From assembly GCA_019057595.1 (NCBI GenBank), contig DXJI01000030.1, positions 1 to 15,945 of the forward strand: DNA of 15,945 bases, given 5' to 3'. A program made the position numbers and the translations under genes. Below the pieces are notes generated by a model. The model was given only the letters and a program-made list of their open reading frames with translations, had not been told where the DNA came from and did not search any database. This stretch comes from Candidatus Thorarchaeota archaeon (GTDB lineage Archaea; Asgardarchaeota; Thorarchaeia; Thorarchaeales; Thorarchaeaceae). Shown in pieces: positions 1 to 5,608 of the stretch. Every line of letters starts with the position of its first letter. The stretch's first letter is position 1.

Positions 1-1
1 A

Positions 2-148
2 AAATCTGAGATATTGCTTGGTATCTTCACAGGTGAAGTTCCATTCAAAAACACTATGAAGGATGGAAGTCTTGAGGTCATTGGCAACGCAAACGAGGCC
101 GACCCTCTTGCCAATCTAATCCTTCAAGTCATGATGGGTGCAATGTAA
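2..148 (+). CDS. SCP2-like sterol/lipid-carrier domain protein (3' end only)
   Basis: An open frame enters from the left edge and stops with TAA at 146-148, leaving 48 C-terminal residues. The tail reads as a small alpha/beta domain, with LLGIFTGEVPF, then KDGSLEVIGNA and a hydrophobic helix ending in VMMGAM. A Gly-rich 'DGSLEVxGNxxE' strand-turn followed by a short helix fits the end of SCP2-type (sterol carrier protein 2) domains, which bind acyl-CoA or lipids. The perfect Shine-Dalgarno of the next gene overlaps this stop codon, so the two genes are probably co-transcribed. That suits a lipid carrier next to beta-oxidation enzymes. The family assignment rests on a short tail and the neighbours only. 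The N-terminal part lies outside the window, so fusion to another domain cannot be judged. Confidence 0.5.
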   Translation, partial: KSEILLGIFTGEVPFKNTMKDGSLEVIGNANEADPLANLILQVMMGAM

Positions 149-154
149 GGAGGT
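147..154 (+). promoter_or_regulatory. Strong Shine-Dalgarno site that sets the start of the hydroxyacyl-CoA dehydrogenase
   Basis: AAGGAGGT is a complete anti-16S match, with a 7-base spacer before GTG at 162. It argues for the start at 162 rather than the in-frame GTG at 138, which lies upstream of the site and inside the preceding gene. Confidence 0.8.
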
Positions 155-161
155 CTTTGAA

Positions 162-1283
162 GTGGTCAATAAGATTGCCGTCATAGGCTCTGGATTAATG
201 GGTTCAGGTATTGCATATGTTTCCGCGTGGAATGGTATCACTGTCACCCTTGTTGATATCAAACAAGAGTTCATAGACAAAGGTATGGAACGACTCCGAA
301 CTGATGTCATGACTGGTATTGATAAAGGGAAGATTTCCATGACTGAGGCTGAGGGTCTCATGAGCAGACTCAGTGCCACAGTAGACCTTGAGGATGCTGT
401 CAAGGATGCAGACCTAGTCATTGAAGCCATCTTTGAGAACATGGAGGTCAAGAAGGAGGTCTTTGCTAAGGTTGATGCTGCAGCTCCCGCTCATGCTATT
501 CTGGCGACAAACACATCGTCGCTGAGTATAGATGAGCTGGCATCTGCAACAAAGAGACCTGACAAATTCATCGGCATGCACTACTTCTCACCAGTCCCGG
601 CTATGAAGCTCCTAGAGCTCGTAATCGGAGATAAGACGAGTGCGGAGACTATTGCAACCGCTGAATCTGTGGGCAAGACCCAAGGTAAACAAACAGTGAT
701 AGCCAAGAACAGTCCAGGTTTCATTGTCAATCGTCTTCTCATGCCAGTGATGCGTGAGTCGATCTTAATGCTGGAGCGTGGCGAGGCTACAAAGGAGGAG
801 ATTGATAATGCAATGTTGCAGATTGGAAAGGCTCCCGCTGGTCCGTTCACTTTGGGTGACTTTGTGGGATTAGACATTGCCTATAACGCAATGTCAACTC
901 TCTACAGAGAACTCGGCGACTGTTTCAAACCTCCTGATACTCTGAAGAATCTGGTGGAATCCGGTGCAATCGGTATGAAGTCCAAGAAGGGCTTCTACTC
1001 ATATGGTGCTGATGCGCCTGAACCAGATGCTCCAAAGGGTGCAGACCCCAACTGGATCGTAGAGCGACTGAACATACCCGCAGTCCGAGAGGCTATGATA
1101 CTGATTGATACGGATATTGCCAATAAGGATGACATTGACATGGCCATGAAGCTTGGAGCAAGTTGGCCAATGGGTCCTTTTGAGATGGCTGACAACTTCG
1201 GTCTTGACAAGATTCGAGACTTTCTCACGAAGCTAGAGAGCGAGTCTGGTTCCTGTTACTCCGTACCAAAGTATCTGGGATAG
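162..1283 (+). CDS. 3-hydroxyacyl-CoA dehydrogenase with tandem C-terminal domains
   Basis: This is an NAD-dependent L-3-hydroxyacyl-CoA dehydrogenase (373 residues from GTG 162). It oxidises 3-hydroxyacyl-CoA to 3-ketoacyl-CoA in cytosolic beta-oxidation. The Rossmann motif GSGLMG is at residues 9-14, and the acidic end of strand 2 (Asp32) points to NAD rather than NADP. The catalytic set is intact with family spacing: Ser119, His140 (in MHYFSP), Glu152 and Asn190. The first C-terminal helical domain covers about 183-280 (NSPGFIVNR, then GPFTLGDFVGLD). A second, shorter copy covers about 299-373 (ASWPMGPFEMADNFGLD). Single-copy enzymes are about 280-290 residues, so the extra domain explains the length; it may replace a second protomer's dimerisation domain. 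The gene is probably coupled to the SCP2-like gene upstream and is followed by a hairpin terminator. Substrate chain length cannot be read from the sequence. Confidence 0.93.
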   Translation: MVNKIAVIGSGLMGSGIAYVSAWNGITVTLVDIKQEFIDKGMERLRTDVMTGIDKGKISMTEAEGLMSRLSATVDLEDAVKDADLVIEAIFENMEVKKEVFAKVDAAAPAHAILATNTSSLSIDELASATKRPDKFIGMHYFSPVPAMKLLELVIGDKTSAETIATAESVGKTQGKQTVIAKNSPGFIVNRLLMPVMRESILMLERGEATKEEIDNAMLQIGKAPAGPFTLGDFVGLDIAYNAMSTLYRELGDCFKPPDTLKNLVESGAIGMKSKKGFYSYGADAPEPDAPKGADPNWIVERLNIPAVREAMILIDTDIANKDDIDMAMKLGASWPMGPFEMADNFGLDKIRDFLTKLESESGSCYSVPKYLG

Positions 1284-1296
1284 TACAAATAGAATT

Positions 1297-1332
1297 GGAC
1301 AAGGAAGTATCCTTGTCCCCTCCCTTCTTTTT
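1297..1332 (+). terminator. Hairpin plus T-tract terminator after the hydroxyacyl-CoA dehydrogenase
   Basis: A perfect 9-bp stem, GGACAAGGA (1297-1305) with TCCTTGTCC (1310-1318), encloses a 4-base loop. A pyrimidine run ending in TTCTTTTT (1325-1332) follows. It sits 14 bases after the stop codon. The shape is that of an intrinsic terminator; in archaea the T-tract alone may be enough. Confidence 0.7.
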
Positions 1333-1359
1333 CGATTCCAATCTCGAGAATGAATGATG

Positions 1360-1367
1360 TTTATAAG
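1360..1367 (+). promoter_or_regulatory. Archaeal TATA box for the first enoyl-CoA hydratase
   Basis: TTTATAAG closely matches the archaeal TATA-box consensus. It lies between the upstream terminator and the gene. Transcription would be expected to begin about 25 bases downstream, near 1388, giving a leader of roughly 27 bases before ATG 1415. Confidence 0.6.
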
Positions 1368-1414
1368 TCAGACACCCTCTCCGAGAATGGATAGTCTCCA
1401 AATAGGTGGTACAA

Positions 1415-2227
1415 ATGCCAGAATACGAGACACTACTTTATTCAAAAGAGGGCTCGTTTCTTTCACCCGCAAAGAACGTAGCTGTAATCAAGATGAATCG
1501 CCTTGATGCTCTCAACAGCATCAATGACAAACTCCTTGAGGAACTTGTAGCTGCCCTGCAAGAAGCTGAGAAGGACCCTGAAGTCAGGTCAATCGTTATC
1601 GCATCTTCACACGAAAAGGTGTACTGCACTGGTGCAGACCTGAAGATGGCACAAGGATACTTGGGCAAGCCTGATGAAGTCAAACCTCTTCTTGAAGAGG
1701 GTCAGCAGGCAATCGACCTCATCGCTAAACTTGGTAAACCAGTCATTGCAGCCATAAACGGACTCTGTCTTGGTGGAGGTACTGAGATTGCTCTTGCTTG
1801 TGATATCCGAATTTGTGAAAATGAAGCAAAAATCGGAACTCCCGAAGTCAGTCTAGGACTTATTCCAGCATGGGGCGGATGTGTAAGACTTCCGAGAATT
1901 ATTGGTCTTGGGAAAGCAATGGAACTAATTCTAACTGGTGGTACAGTCACAGCGCAAGAGGCCTTAGACATGGGTCTTGTAAGCAAAGTTGTCACAAAAG
2001 ATGAGTTACTGAGCCAAGCTATGTGGTACGGCGCAAAACTCGGTGGCAATGCACCAATAGCCTTGAAGCTTGCAAAACAGGCCACACACATGGCTTTTGA
2101 AGAAGACTACAAGGATAATCTTGAGTTTGAAACTAAAGCCGGCGTGGAATGCTTCGAAACAAAGGATCTAGGAGAGGGAATCACTTCAGTCTTTGAGAAG
2201 CGACGCGGTAAGTTTACAGGAGAGTAG
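1415..2227 (+). CDS. Enoyl-CoA hydratase/isomerase family protein (copy 1)
   Basis: This crotonase-fold enzyme (270 residues) probably hydrates trans-2-enoyl-CoA to L-3-hydroxyacyl-CoA, the step before the dehydrogenase upstream. The oxyanion-hole segments are present: CTGADL with Ala74, and LGGGTE with Gly121. Both glutamates used by true hydratases are in place, Glu124 (GGGTEIALACD) and Glu144 (TPEVSLG), with the family's 20-residue spacing. A hydratase is therefore more likely than a crotonase-fold hydrolase or decarboxylase. ATG 1415 is preferred over the in-frame GTG at 1406, because AGGTGGT (1404-1410) just precedes the ATG and overlaps the GTG. The gene has its own TATA box and terminator, so it is probably monocistronic. 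Confidence 0.9.
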   Translation: MPEYETLLYSKEGSFLSPAKNVAVIKMNRLDALNSINDKLLEELVAALQEAEKDPEVRSIVIASSHEKVYCTGADLKMAQGYLGKPDEVKPLLEEGQQAIDLIAKLGKPVIAAINGLCLGGGTEIALACDIRICENEAKIGTPEVSLGLIPAWGGCVRLPRIIGLGKAMELILTGGTVTAQEALDMGLVSKVVTKDELLSQAMWYGAKLGGNAPIALKLAKQATHMAFEEDYKDNLEFETKAGVECFETKDLGEGITSVFEKRRGKFTGE

Positions 2228-2241
2228 TATATACTCTGTGA

Positions 2242-2275
2242 GACCCCAAAATTCGGGGTCCATATTTTCTTTTTG
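2242..2275 (+). terminator. Hairpin plus T-tract terminator after enoyl-CoA hydratase 1
   Basis: A 6-bp stem, GACCCC (2242-2247) with GGGGTC (2255-2260), has a 7-base loop. It is followed by a T-rich run (ATTTTCTTTTT) up to about 2274. It lies 14 bases after the TAG stop at 2225-2227. Confidence 0.7.
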
Positions 2276-2290
2276 ATGGTTAATCGTCAA
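2273..2290 (+). promoter_or_regulatory. Imperfect 18-bp palindrome upstream of the thiolase (possible operator)
   Basis: TTGATGGTTAATCGTCAA is self-complementary at 14 of 18 positions around a central TTAA. It lies about 100 bases before the thiolase start and next to a weak TATA-like CCTTAAG (2291-2297). It could bind a dimeric repressor, but I see no second copy elsewhere in the window, and short imperfect palindromes arise by chance. The rest of 2276-2387 holds no gene that I can see. Confidence 0.2.
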
Positions 2291-2373
2291 CCTTAAGACC
2301 CCCCACTTGATGGATGGACCACTGTACAACAAACTGAGCCCTGTGCTGGAAGTACTAGCTGGGCTTGTTCCAC

Positions 2374-2380
2374 GGAGGAT
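2374..2380 (+). promoter_or_regulatory. Shine-Dalgarno site that selects a TTG start for the thiolase
   Basis: GGAGGAT lies 7 bases before TTG 2388. An ATG at 2381 lies directly behind the site but is in another frame, so TTG 2388 is the start supported by spacing, frame and protein alignment (ARKVAVVAGG). Confidence 0.65.
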
Positions 2381-2387
2381 ATGAAAC

Positions 2388-3554
2388 TTGGCAAGAAAAG
2401 TTGCTGTTGTCGCTGGCGGCCACAGCAAGTTTGGAAAAAGATTCGATGCCACAATGAGAGAGCTTTGTGCCGAGGCCTACAAACCGATCTATGATGAAGG
2501 ACTCACACAAGACAAGATTGACGCAAGCGTTCTCTCATATGCCGCATCACAATTCACCGGTCAGGGCGCTGGATCCGCCTTGATGGCTGATTATATTGGG
2601 TTACAAGACAAACCGCACTTGAGAGTTGAGTCTGCATGCACAACTGGAACTGCTAGCCTTAGGGCTGCGTGGGGAATGGTTGCGGCAGGGCTCTATGACG
2701 TGATGTTGGTATTGGGTGTCGAACAGATGAATCGTGTTTCTTCAGCTACTGCGACAGAATATATGTCACAAGCTGGTGATATGCGATGGGAATATCCCTA
2801 TGGTATAAGCTTCCCTGCTTTCTATGCCCTGATGGCTTCGCGTTACATGAGCGAATATGGCATGACTCATGATACACTTGCAAAGATTGCAGTAAAGTCT
2901 CATCACTATGGGGCACAGAATCCCAAGGCTCATTTACCAAGGGAAGTTACCTTTGAAGAGGCAAACAATGCTATCCCAATTTGCAGACCTCTGAACCTAT
3001 ACGATTGTAGCCTCATCACTGATGGTGGAGCCGCAGTTGTAATTGCTGCAGAGGATAGAGTCAAGGAGTTTACTGATAGACCAATGTGGATCAAGGGTAT
3101 TGGAGCTGGTGCATCCTCGATGATGATTCAAGACAGACCAACCTTAACCTCAATCCCTGGTGCAAAGAGTGCAGCAAATGCCGCTTACAAAATGGCTGGA
3201 GTTGGACCAAAAGACATTGACATGGCTCAGGTTCATGACTGCTTCACAATTGCAGAACTCATTGCCTATGAGGATTGTGGATTTACTGAACCTGGTAAGG
3301 GTCCGGAAATGGTCGAGAATAAGGAAATGTATCATGATAGTAGAATTCCTGTGAACGTCGATGGTGGTCTAAAGAGTAAAGGGCATCCCTTGGGAGCCAC
3401 TGGCGTATCAATGACCTATGAGATTATGAAACAGATGAGAGGCGAAGCTGAAAATCAAAAAAGACAGATTGATGACGTGAAGCTTGGCTTGGCACATAAT
3501 GTCGGGCAATCAGGCCAGTTCGTTAATGTGTTCATCTTTGAGCGGGGTTGGTAA
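2388..3554 (+). CDS. Thiolase-family acetyl-CoA acetyltransferase (SCP2/archaeal type)
   Basis: This thiolase (388 residues, TTG start) would cleave 3-ketoacyl-CoA with CoA, or run in reverse to condense acetyl-CoA. The nucleophile is Cys84 in VESACTTG. His283 (HDCFT) and His333 (GHPLGATG) supply the other active-site histidines. The second cysteine of classical thiolases (CxGxG near the C terminus) is missing; its place is taken by HNVGQSGQ (His370), as in SCP2-type and archaeal thiolases. Three bases after its stop comes a DUF35 protein, the usual partner of archaeal thiolases. In methanogens such a thiolase/DUF35 pair joins HMG-CoA synthase in one complex for mevalonate synthesis. No HMG-CoA synthase is seen here, and the neighbours are beta-oxidation genes, so a degradative role is favoured but not certain. 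Confidence 0.9.
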   Translation: MARKVAVVAGGHSKFGKRFDATMRELCAEAYKPIYDEGLTQDKIDASVLSYAASQFTGQGAGSALMADYIGLQDKPHLRVESACTTGTASLRAAWGMVAAGLYDVMLVLGVEQMNRVSSATATEYMSQAGDMRWEYPYGISFPAFYALMASRYMSEYGMTHDTLAKIAVKSHHYGAQNPKAHLPREVTFEEANNAIPICRPLNLYDCSLITDGGAAVVIAAEDRVKEFTDRPMWIKGIGAGASSMMIQDRPTLTSIPGAKSAANAAYKMAGVGPKDIDMAQVHDCFTIAELIAYEDCGFTEPGKGPEMVENKEMYHDSRIPVNVDGGLKSKGHPLGATGVSMTYEIMKQMRGEAENQKRQIDDVKLGLAHNVGQSGQFVNVFIFERGW

Positions 3555-3557
3555 CAA

Positions 3558-3971
3558 ATGGGAGAACAGAAAGAGATCTATTTGGGTTACTCAACAGACA
3601 AGGCAATAACACCCTTCTTCCAGAAATTTTTGGAAGCACTTGACGAGGGTAAGCTCATGAAGAGCAAGTGTACTAAGTGTGGAACTGAGTTTCTACCTCC
3701 ACGACAGCACTGTCAGAAGGATATGAGTGACTGTGAACTCACCGAATTCACTGAGACAGAAGCAAAACTCTACTCATACGTCATTGTGGACTTTGCTCCT
3801 GAGAGTCTGTCTTCAAAGCAACCCTACATTGTGGCAATTGGAGAGTTTCCATCAGGTCTGAAACTGACTGCACACATCACAAACCCGATGGGCCCACCCA
3901 CAGTTGGGATGCCACTCAAACTAGCTTTTGAAACACAAGACAAAATGGCTACATACAAGTGGCTAGTATAG
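3558..3971 (+). CDS. DUF35 zinc-ribbon/OB-fold acyl-CoA-binding partner of the thiolase
   Basis: This is a small protein (137 residues) of the DUF35 family: an N-terminal helix, a rubredoxin-like zinc ribbon and a C-terminal OB fold. In characterised archaeal complexes it bridges thiolase and HMG-CoA synthase and holds the CoA tail. The ribbon shows Cys38 and Cys41 (CTKCG), then LPPRQHC with Cys52. The next cysteine is Cys59, so the second pair is spaced by six residues rather than the usual two; Asp55 sits where the fourth cysteine would normally be. Residues 69-137 form the OB-fold strands (KLYSYVIVDFAP, YIVAIGEF, LKLTAHIT). The 3-base gap after the thiolase implies translational coupling and a stoichiometric complex. 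A UUCG-capped terminator follows. Confidence 0.88.
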   Translation: MGEQKEIYLGYSTDKAITPFFQKFLEALDEGKLMKSKCTKCGTEFLPPRQHCQKDMSDCELTEFTETEAKLYSYVIVDFAPESLSSKQPYIVAIGEFPSGLKLTAHITNPMGPPTVGMPLKLAFETQDKMATYKWLV

Positions 3972-3980
3972 AATGAGGTT

Positions 3981-4012
3981 GAGCCTTCGGGCTCTCCTTT
4001 CTCTTTATTTTT
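3981..4012 (+). terminator. UUCG-tetraloop terminator after thiolase/DUF35
   Basis: The stem GAGCC (3981-3985) with GGCTC (3990-3994) is capped by TTCG, giving the extra-stable C(UUCG)G loop. A pyrimidine-rich run ending in TTTATTTTT follows to 4012. It lies 9 bases after the DUF35 stop. The T-run doubles as the last codons of the minus-strand ferredoxin gene. Confidence 0.75.
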
Positions 4013-4199
4013 GGTTGAGATCATTTCGAAAAGCGATGCATCCGTTTGGACACTCTTCGATACAAAGTCCACATTCCTTGCAATACTGGATGTGAGCTAC
4101 TTGGGGGTTTTCATCTAATTTCTCATAGACACCGTACGGACACACCTTCAAACATGTCCCACACCCATCACAGCAGTTCTCATCCAGTATTGTTGGGAT
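4005..4199 (-). CDS. Small 2[4Fe-4S] ferredoxin with a non-canonical start
   Basis: The minus strand encodes a 64-residue low-potential electron carrier with two complete four-cysteine motifs: CDGCGTCLKVCP and, about 20 residues on, CKECGLCIEECP. A Tyr-Gly follows the first CP, as in clostridial-type ferredoxins. The frame ends in TAA at 4007-4005. It has no ATG, GTG or TTG before the first cysteine; an in-frame TGA lies at 4208-4206. AAGGTG (4212-4207) is a good Shine-Dalgarno and sits 7 bases before ATC 4199, which gives a natural N terminus of x-PTILDEN. The start may be AUC, or an ATG changed to ATC by mutation or a base-call error. It lies 64 bases downstream of the orphan gene and converges on DUF35. 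It could serve the CoA-ester oxidoreductases nearby, but this is inference. The plus-strand frame through the region lacks any such motif. Confidence 0.8.
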   Translation of the reverse strand: MPTILDENCCDGCGTCLKVCPYGVYEKLDENPQVAHIQYCKECGLCIEECPNGCIAFRNDLNQK

Positions 4200-4206
4200 T
4201 GATTTT

Positions 4207-4212
4207 CACCTT
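4207..4212 (-). promoter_or_regulatory. Shine-Dalgarno site of the ferredoxin
   Basis: On the minus strand AAGGTG ends 7 bases before ATC 4199. This spacing matches the other strong sites in the window. The GTG inside it is in the wrong frame: it runs into TGA after nine codons. Confidence 0.5.
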
Positions 4213-4249
4213 ATTCTCAAAATTCCAGTGATTCTTTTGAATACTGTTT

Positions 4250-4266
4250 TAGTGACATTATCACTA
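4250..4266 (-). repeat. Hairpin and triple stop at the end of the orphan gene
   Basis: TAGTGA (4250-4255) and TCACTA (4261-4266) form a perfect 6-bp inverted repeat with a 5-base loop. On the minus strand it contains three in-frame stops in a row, TAG TGA TAA (4266-4258). No T-tract follows on the minus strand, so it may be an RNA 3'-end or processing structure between this gene and the ferredoxin. Confidence 0.4.
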
Positions 4267-4683
4267 GTCAGTTGAATGAGTGTAGGAAGAGAGGGTTTCA
4301 AGGATCTTGGCCCATCTGGTCTGTTTCACCACTGACTTCAGAGTCTCAAGATATACTAACATAGCTTCTTTGGAATCACAACAATCAATTTCTACTAATG
4401 CAGTGTCGATCTCATCTTTGACGTCTTGAAATCTACGCTTTCCATCGTTACGTCGATAGTCCGAGAATATGACATACCCCTTTTTCTTTCGCACAAGACC
4501 ATCTATTAGTCGTGACTCCTCTTGGACCATTGTCTTGTATTCGTAGGACTTCTCGAGTCTTTCCTTGAGATTACTTAGATTCTTCTTCCAATTGTCCTTC
4601 TTGGCATCCACGTGATCAATACTCCGAAAGGGGGTTGTTTCTATTAGTGGCAAACCCCCAATTAAGTATTCAGTGGAATTCAC
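4264..4683 (-). CDS. Hypothetical basic/charged protein, no family recognised
   Basis: This is a 139-residue open frame from GTG 4683 to TAG 4264. I do not recognise its family. It is rich in Lys, Glu and Asp. Residues 28-65 (DAKKDNWKKNLSNL onwards) and about 88-130 look helical and could form coiled coils. The middle carries a short strand-like segment, KKKGYVIFSDYRRNDG. There is no signal peptide, membrane span or metal-binding cysteine motif, only an adjacent Cys pair in DCCDS. I see no clear Shine-Dalgarno before GTG 4683, so the start is uncertain. It fills the minus strand between two plus-strand units and precedes the ferredoxin in the same direction, so the two may share a transcript. 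The amino-acid composition looks like a real protein rather than a chance frame. Confidence 0.5.
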   Translation of the reverse strand: MNSTEYLIGGLPLIETTPFRSIDHVDAKKDNWKKNLSNLKERLEKSYEYKTMVQEESRLIDGLVRKKKGYVIFSDYRRNDGKRRFQDVKDEIDTALVEIDCCDSKEAMLVYLETLKSVVKQTRWAKILETLSSYTHSTD

Positions 4684-4726
4684 GTCTGTTTTGTCTTAAA
4701 GGCCAATAATCTGATTCTTCCTAAGG

Positions 4727-4733
4727 CTTATTA
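4727..4733 (+). promoter_or_regulatory. Weak TATA-like element upstream of enoyl-CoA hydratase 2
   Basis: CTTATTA lies about 50 bases before GTG 4777 in the short divergent region 4684-4776. It would place the transcript start near 4755 and give a leader of about 20 bases. The match to the archaeal consensus is partial. Confidence 0.3.
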
Positions 4734-4776
4734 CAGACACATTTGCTCGACCAATCACTAACAAGGAGGACCGGCT

Positions 4777-5583
4777 GTGTCTGAACAGGATGTACTCTAT
4801 GAAGCGGTCGATGGTGTAGCTACTATAACCATTAACCGACCTACGAAATATAATGCGCTGAATACTGCTGTGGTGACAACTCTGAGAGAGTTGTTCAAGA
4901 AAGCAGAAGAAGACAGTTCAGTGAGGGCAGTCATACTCACCGGAACTGGTGACAAGGCTTTTGCTGCTGGAGCAGACATCACTGAGTTCGAAGGAAAGGA
5001 CTCGAACACTGTACGCCCACTCGCTGAAAATGGGCAAGATCTCTGCAAGTACATCGAGTCGATGAGTAAACCGGTGATTGCTGCAGTGAACGGGTTTGCC
5101 TTGGGAGGAGGTTGCGAAATAGCCATGGCCTGCGACATTCGGTATGCATCAGGCAATGCGAAATTTGGACAACCAGAGATCAATCTAGGTCTCATCCCTG
5201 GCTTCGGTGGAACTGTCCGACTCGCCAGGCTTGTTGGCTTAGGTGTTGCAAAGGAACTCGTATTTTCCGGAGTTCAAATAAAAGCTAATGAAGCATTGAG
5301 AATCGGTCTTGTCAATAAACTATTTGTCGATGACGAAGCAGAAGACCGTGGAGTTTCCAAACTTCGTGAAGGAGTTTCAAAACTAGCAGCAGAGCTGGCC
5401 ACTAAACCTGGAGTAGCTATGAAACTAGCAAAACAGTCACTGAACAACACATGGGAGAACCCGCTTCAGGACAATCTCAAGTTCGAGGTTGATGTGTTCT
5501 GTGAAACTTTTGACACTGAAGACAAGGTTGAAGGTGTCGACGCGTTTCTGAATAAGAGAGAGGCGAAGTTCAAACACAAATAG
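4777..5583 (+). CDS. Enoyl-CoA hydratase (copy 2)
   Basis: This 268-residue crotonase-fold enzyme closely resembles classical enoyl-CoA/crotonyl-CoA hydratases. The oxyanion-hole residues are Ala66 (FAAGADI) and Gly111 (ALGGGCE). Both catalytic glutamates are present, Glu114 (GGGCEIAMACD) and Glu134 (GQPEINLG). The C-terminal helices (KPGVAMKLAKQSLN, then EGVDAFLNKREAKFKHK) are typical. Start GTG 4777 is set by AAGGAGGA (4763-4770), 6 bases upstream. A short insertion around residues 184-202 (VDDEAEDRGVSKLREGV) is slightly longer than in many relatives. It differs enough from copy 1 that the two probably serve different chain lengths or pathways rather than being a recent duplication. It stands alone, converging on the MBL hydrolase with 25 bases between the stops. 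Confidence 0.92.
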   Translation: MSEQDVLYEAVDGVATITINRPTKYNALNTAVVTTLRELFKKAEEDSSVRAVILTGTGDKAFAAGADITEFEGKDSNTVRPLAENGQDLCKYIESMSKPVIAAVNGFALGGGCEIAMACDIRYASGNAKFGQPEINLGLIPGFGGTVRLARLVGLGVAKELVFSGVQIKANEALRIGLVNKLFVDDEAEDRGVSKLREGVSKLAAELATKPGVAMKLAKQSLNNTWENPLQDNLKFEVDVFCETFDTEDKVEGVDAFLNKREAKFKHK

Positions 5584-5592
5584 GAGTGTATG

Positions 5593-5608
5593 CGGGTCTT
5601 GCCACCCG
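5593..5608 (+). terminator. Hairpin between convergent genes (possible shared terminator)
   Basis: CGGGT (5593-5597) and ACCCG (5604-5608) form a 5-bp stem in the 25-base gap between enoyl-CoA hydratase 2 and the MBL gene. No strong T-tract follows on either strand, so termination is only suggested by position. Confidence 0.3.

Noticed and set aside
138..161. Earlier GTG start for the hydroxyacyl-CoA dehydrogenase
   Set aside because: It lies inside the preceding gene and upstream of the perfect Shine-Dalgarno at 147-154. The added eight residues include the translated Shine-Dalgarno and do not fit before the Rossmann strand.
2228..2387. Riboswitch or small RNA in the gap before the thiolase
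   Set aside because: Several short pairings can be drawn (for example GGTCCAT near 2257 with ATGGACC near 2312), but no known riboswitch core is seen. The terminator explains the clearest stem.
4197..4209. GTG 4209 as start of the ferredoxin
   Set aside because: This frame reaches TGA after nine codons, so it works only with a frameshift. The same bases make a good Shine-Dalgarno for ATC 4199.
4046..4231. Plus-strand open frame of 61 codons opposite the ferredoxin
   Set aside because: It shows no motif, lies exactly opposite two complete iron-sulfur motifs, and its residues look like the complement of that gene.
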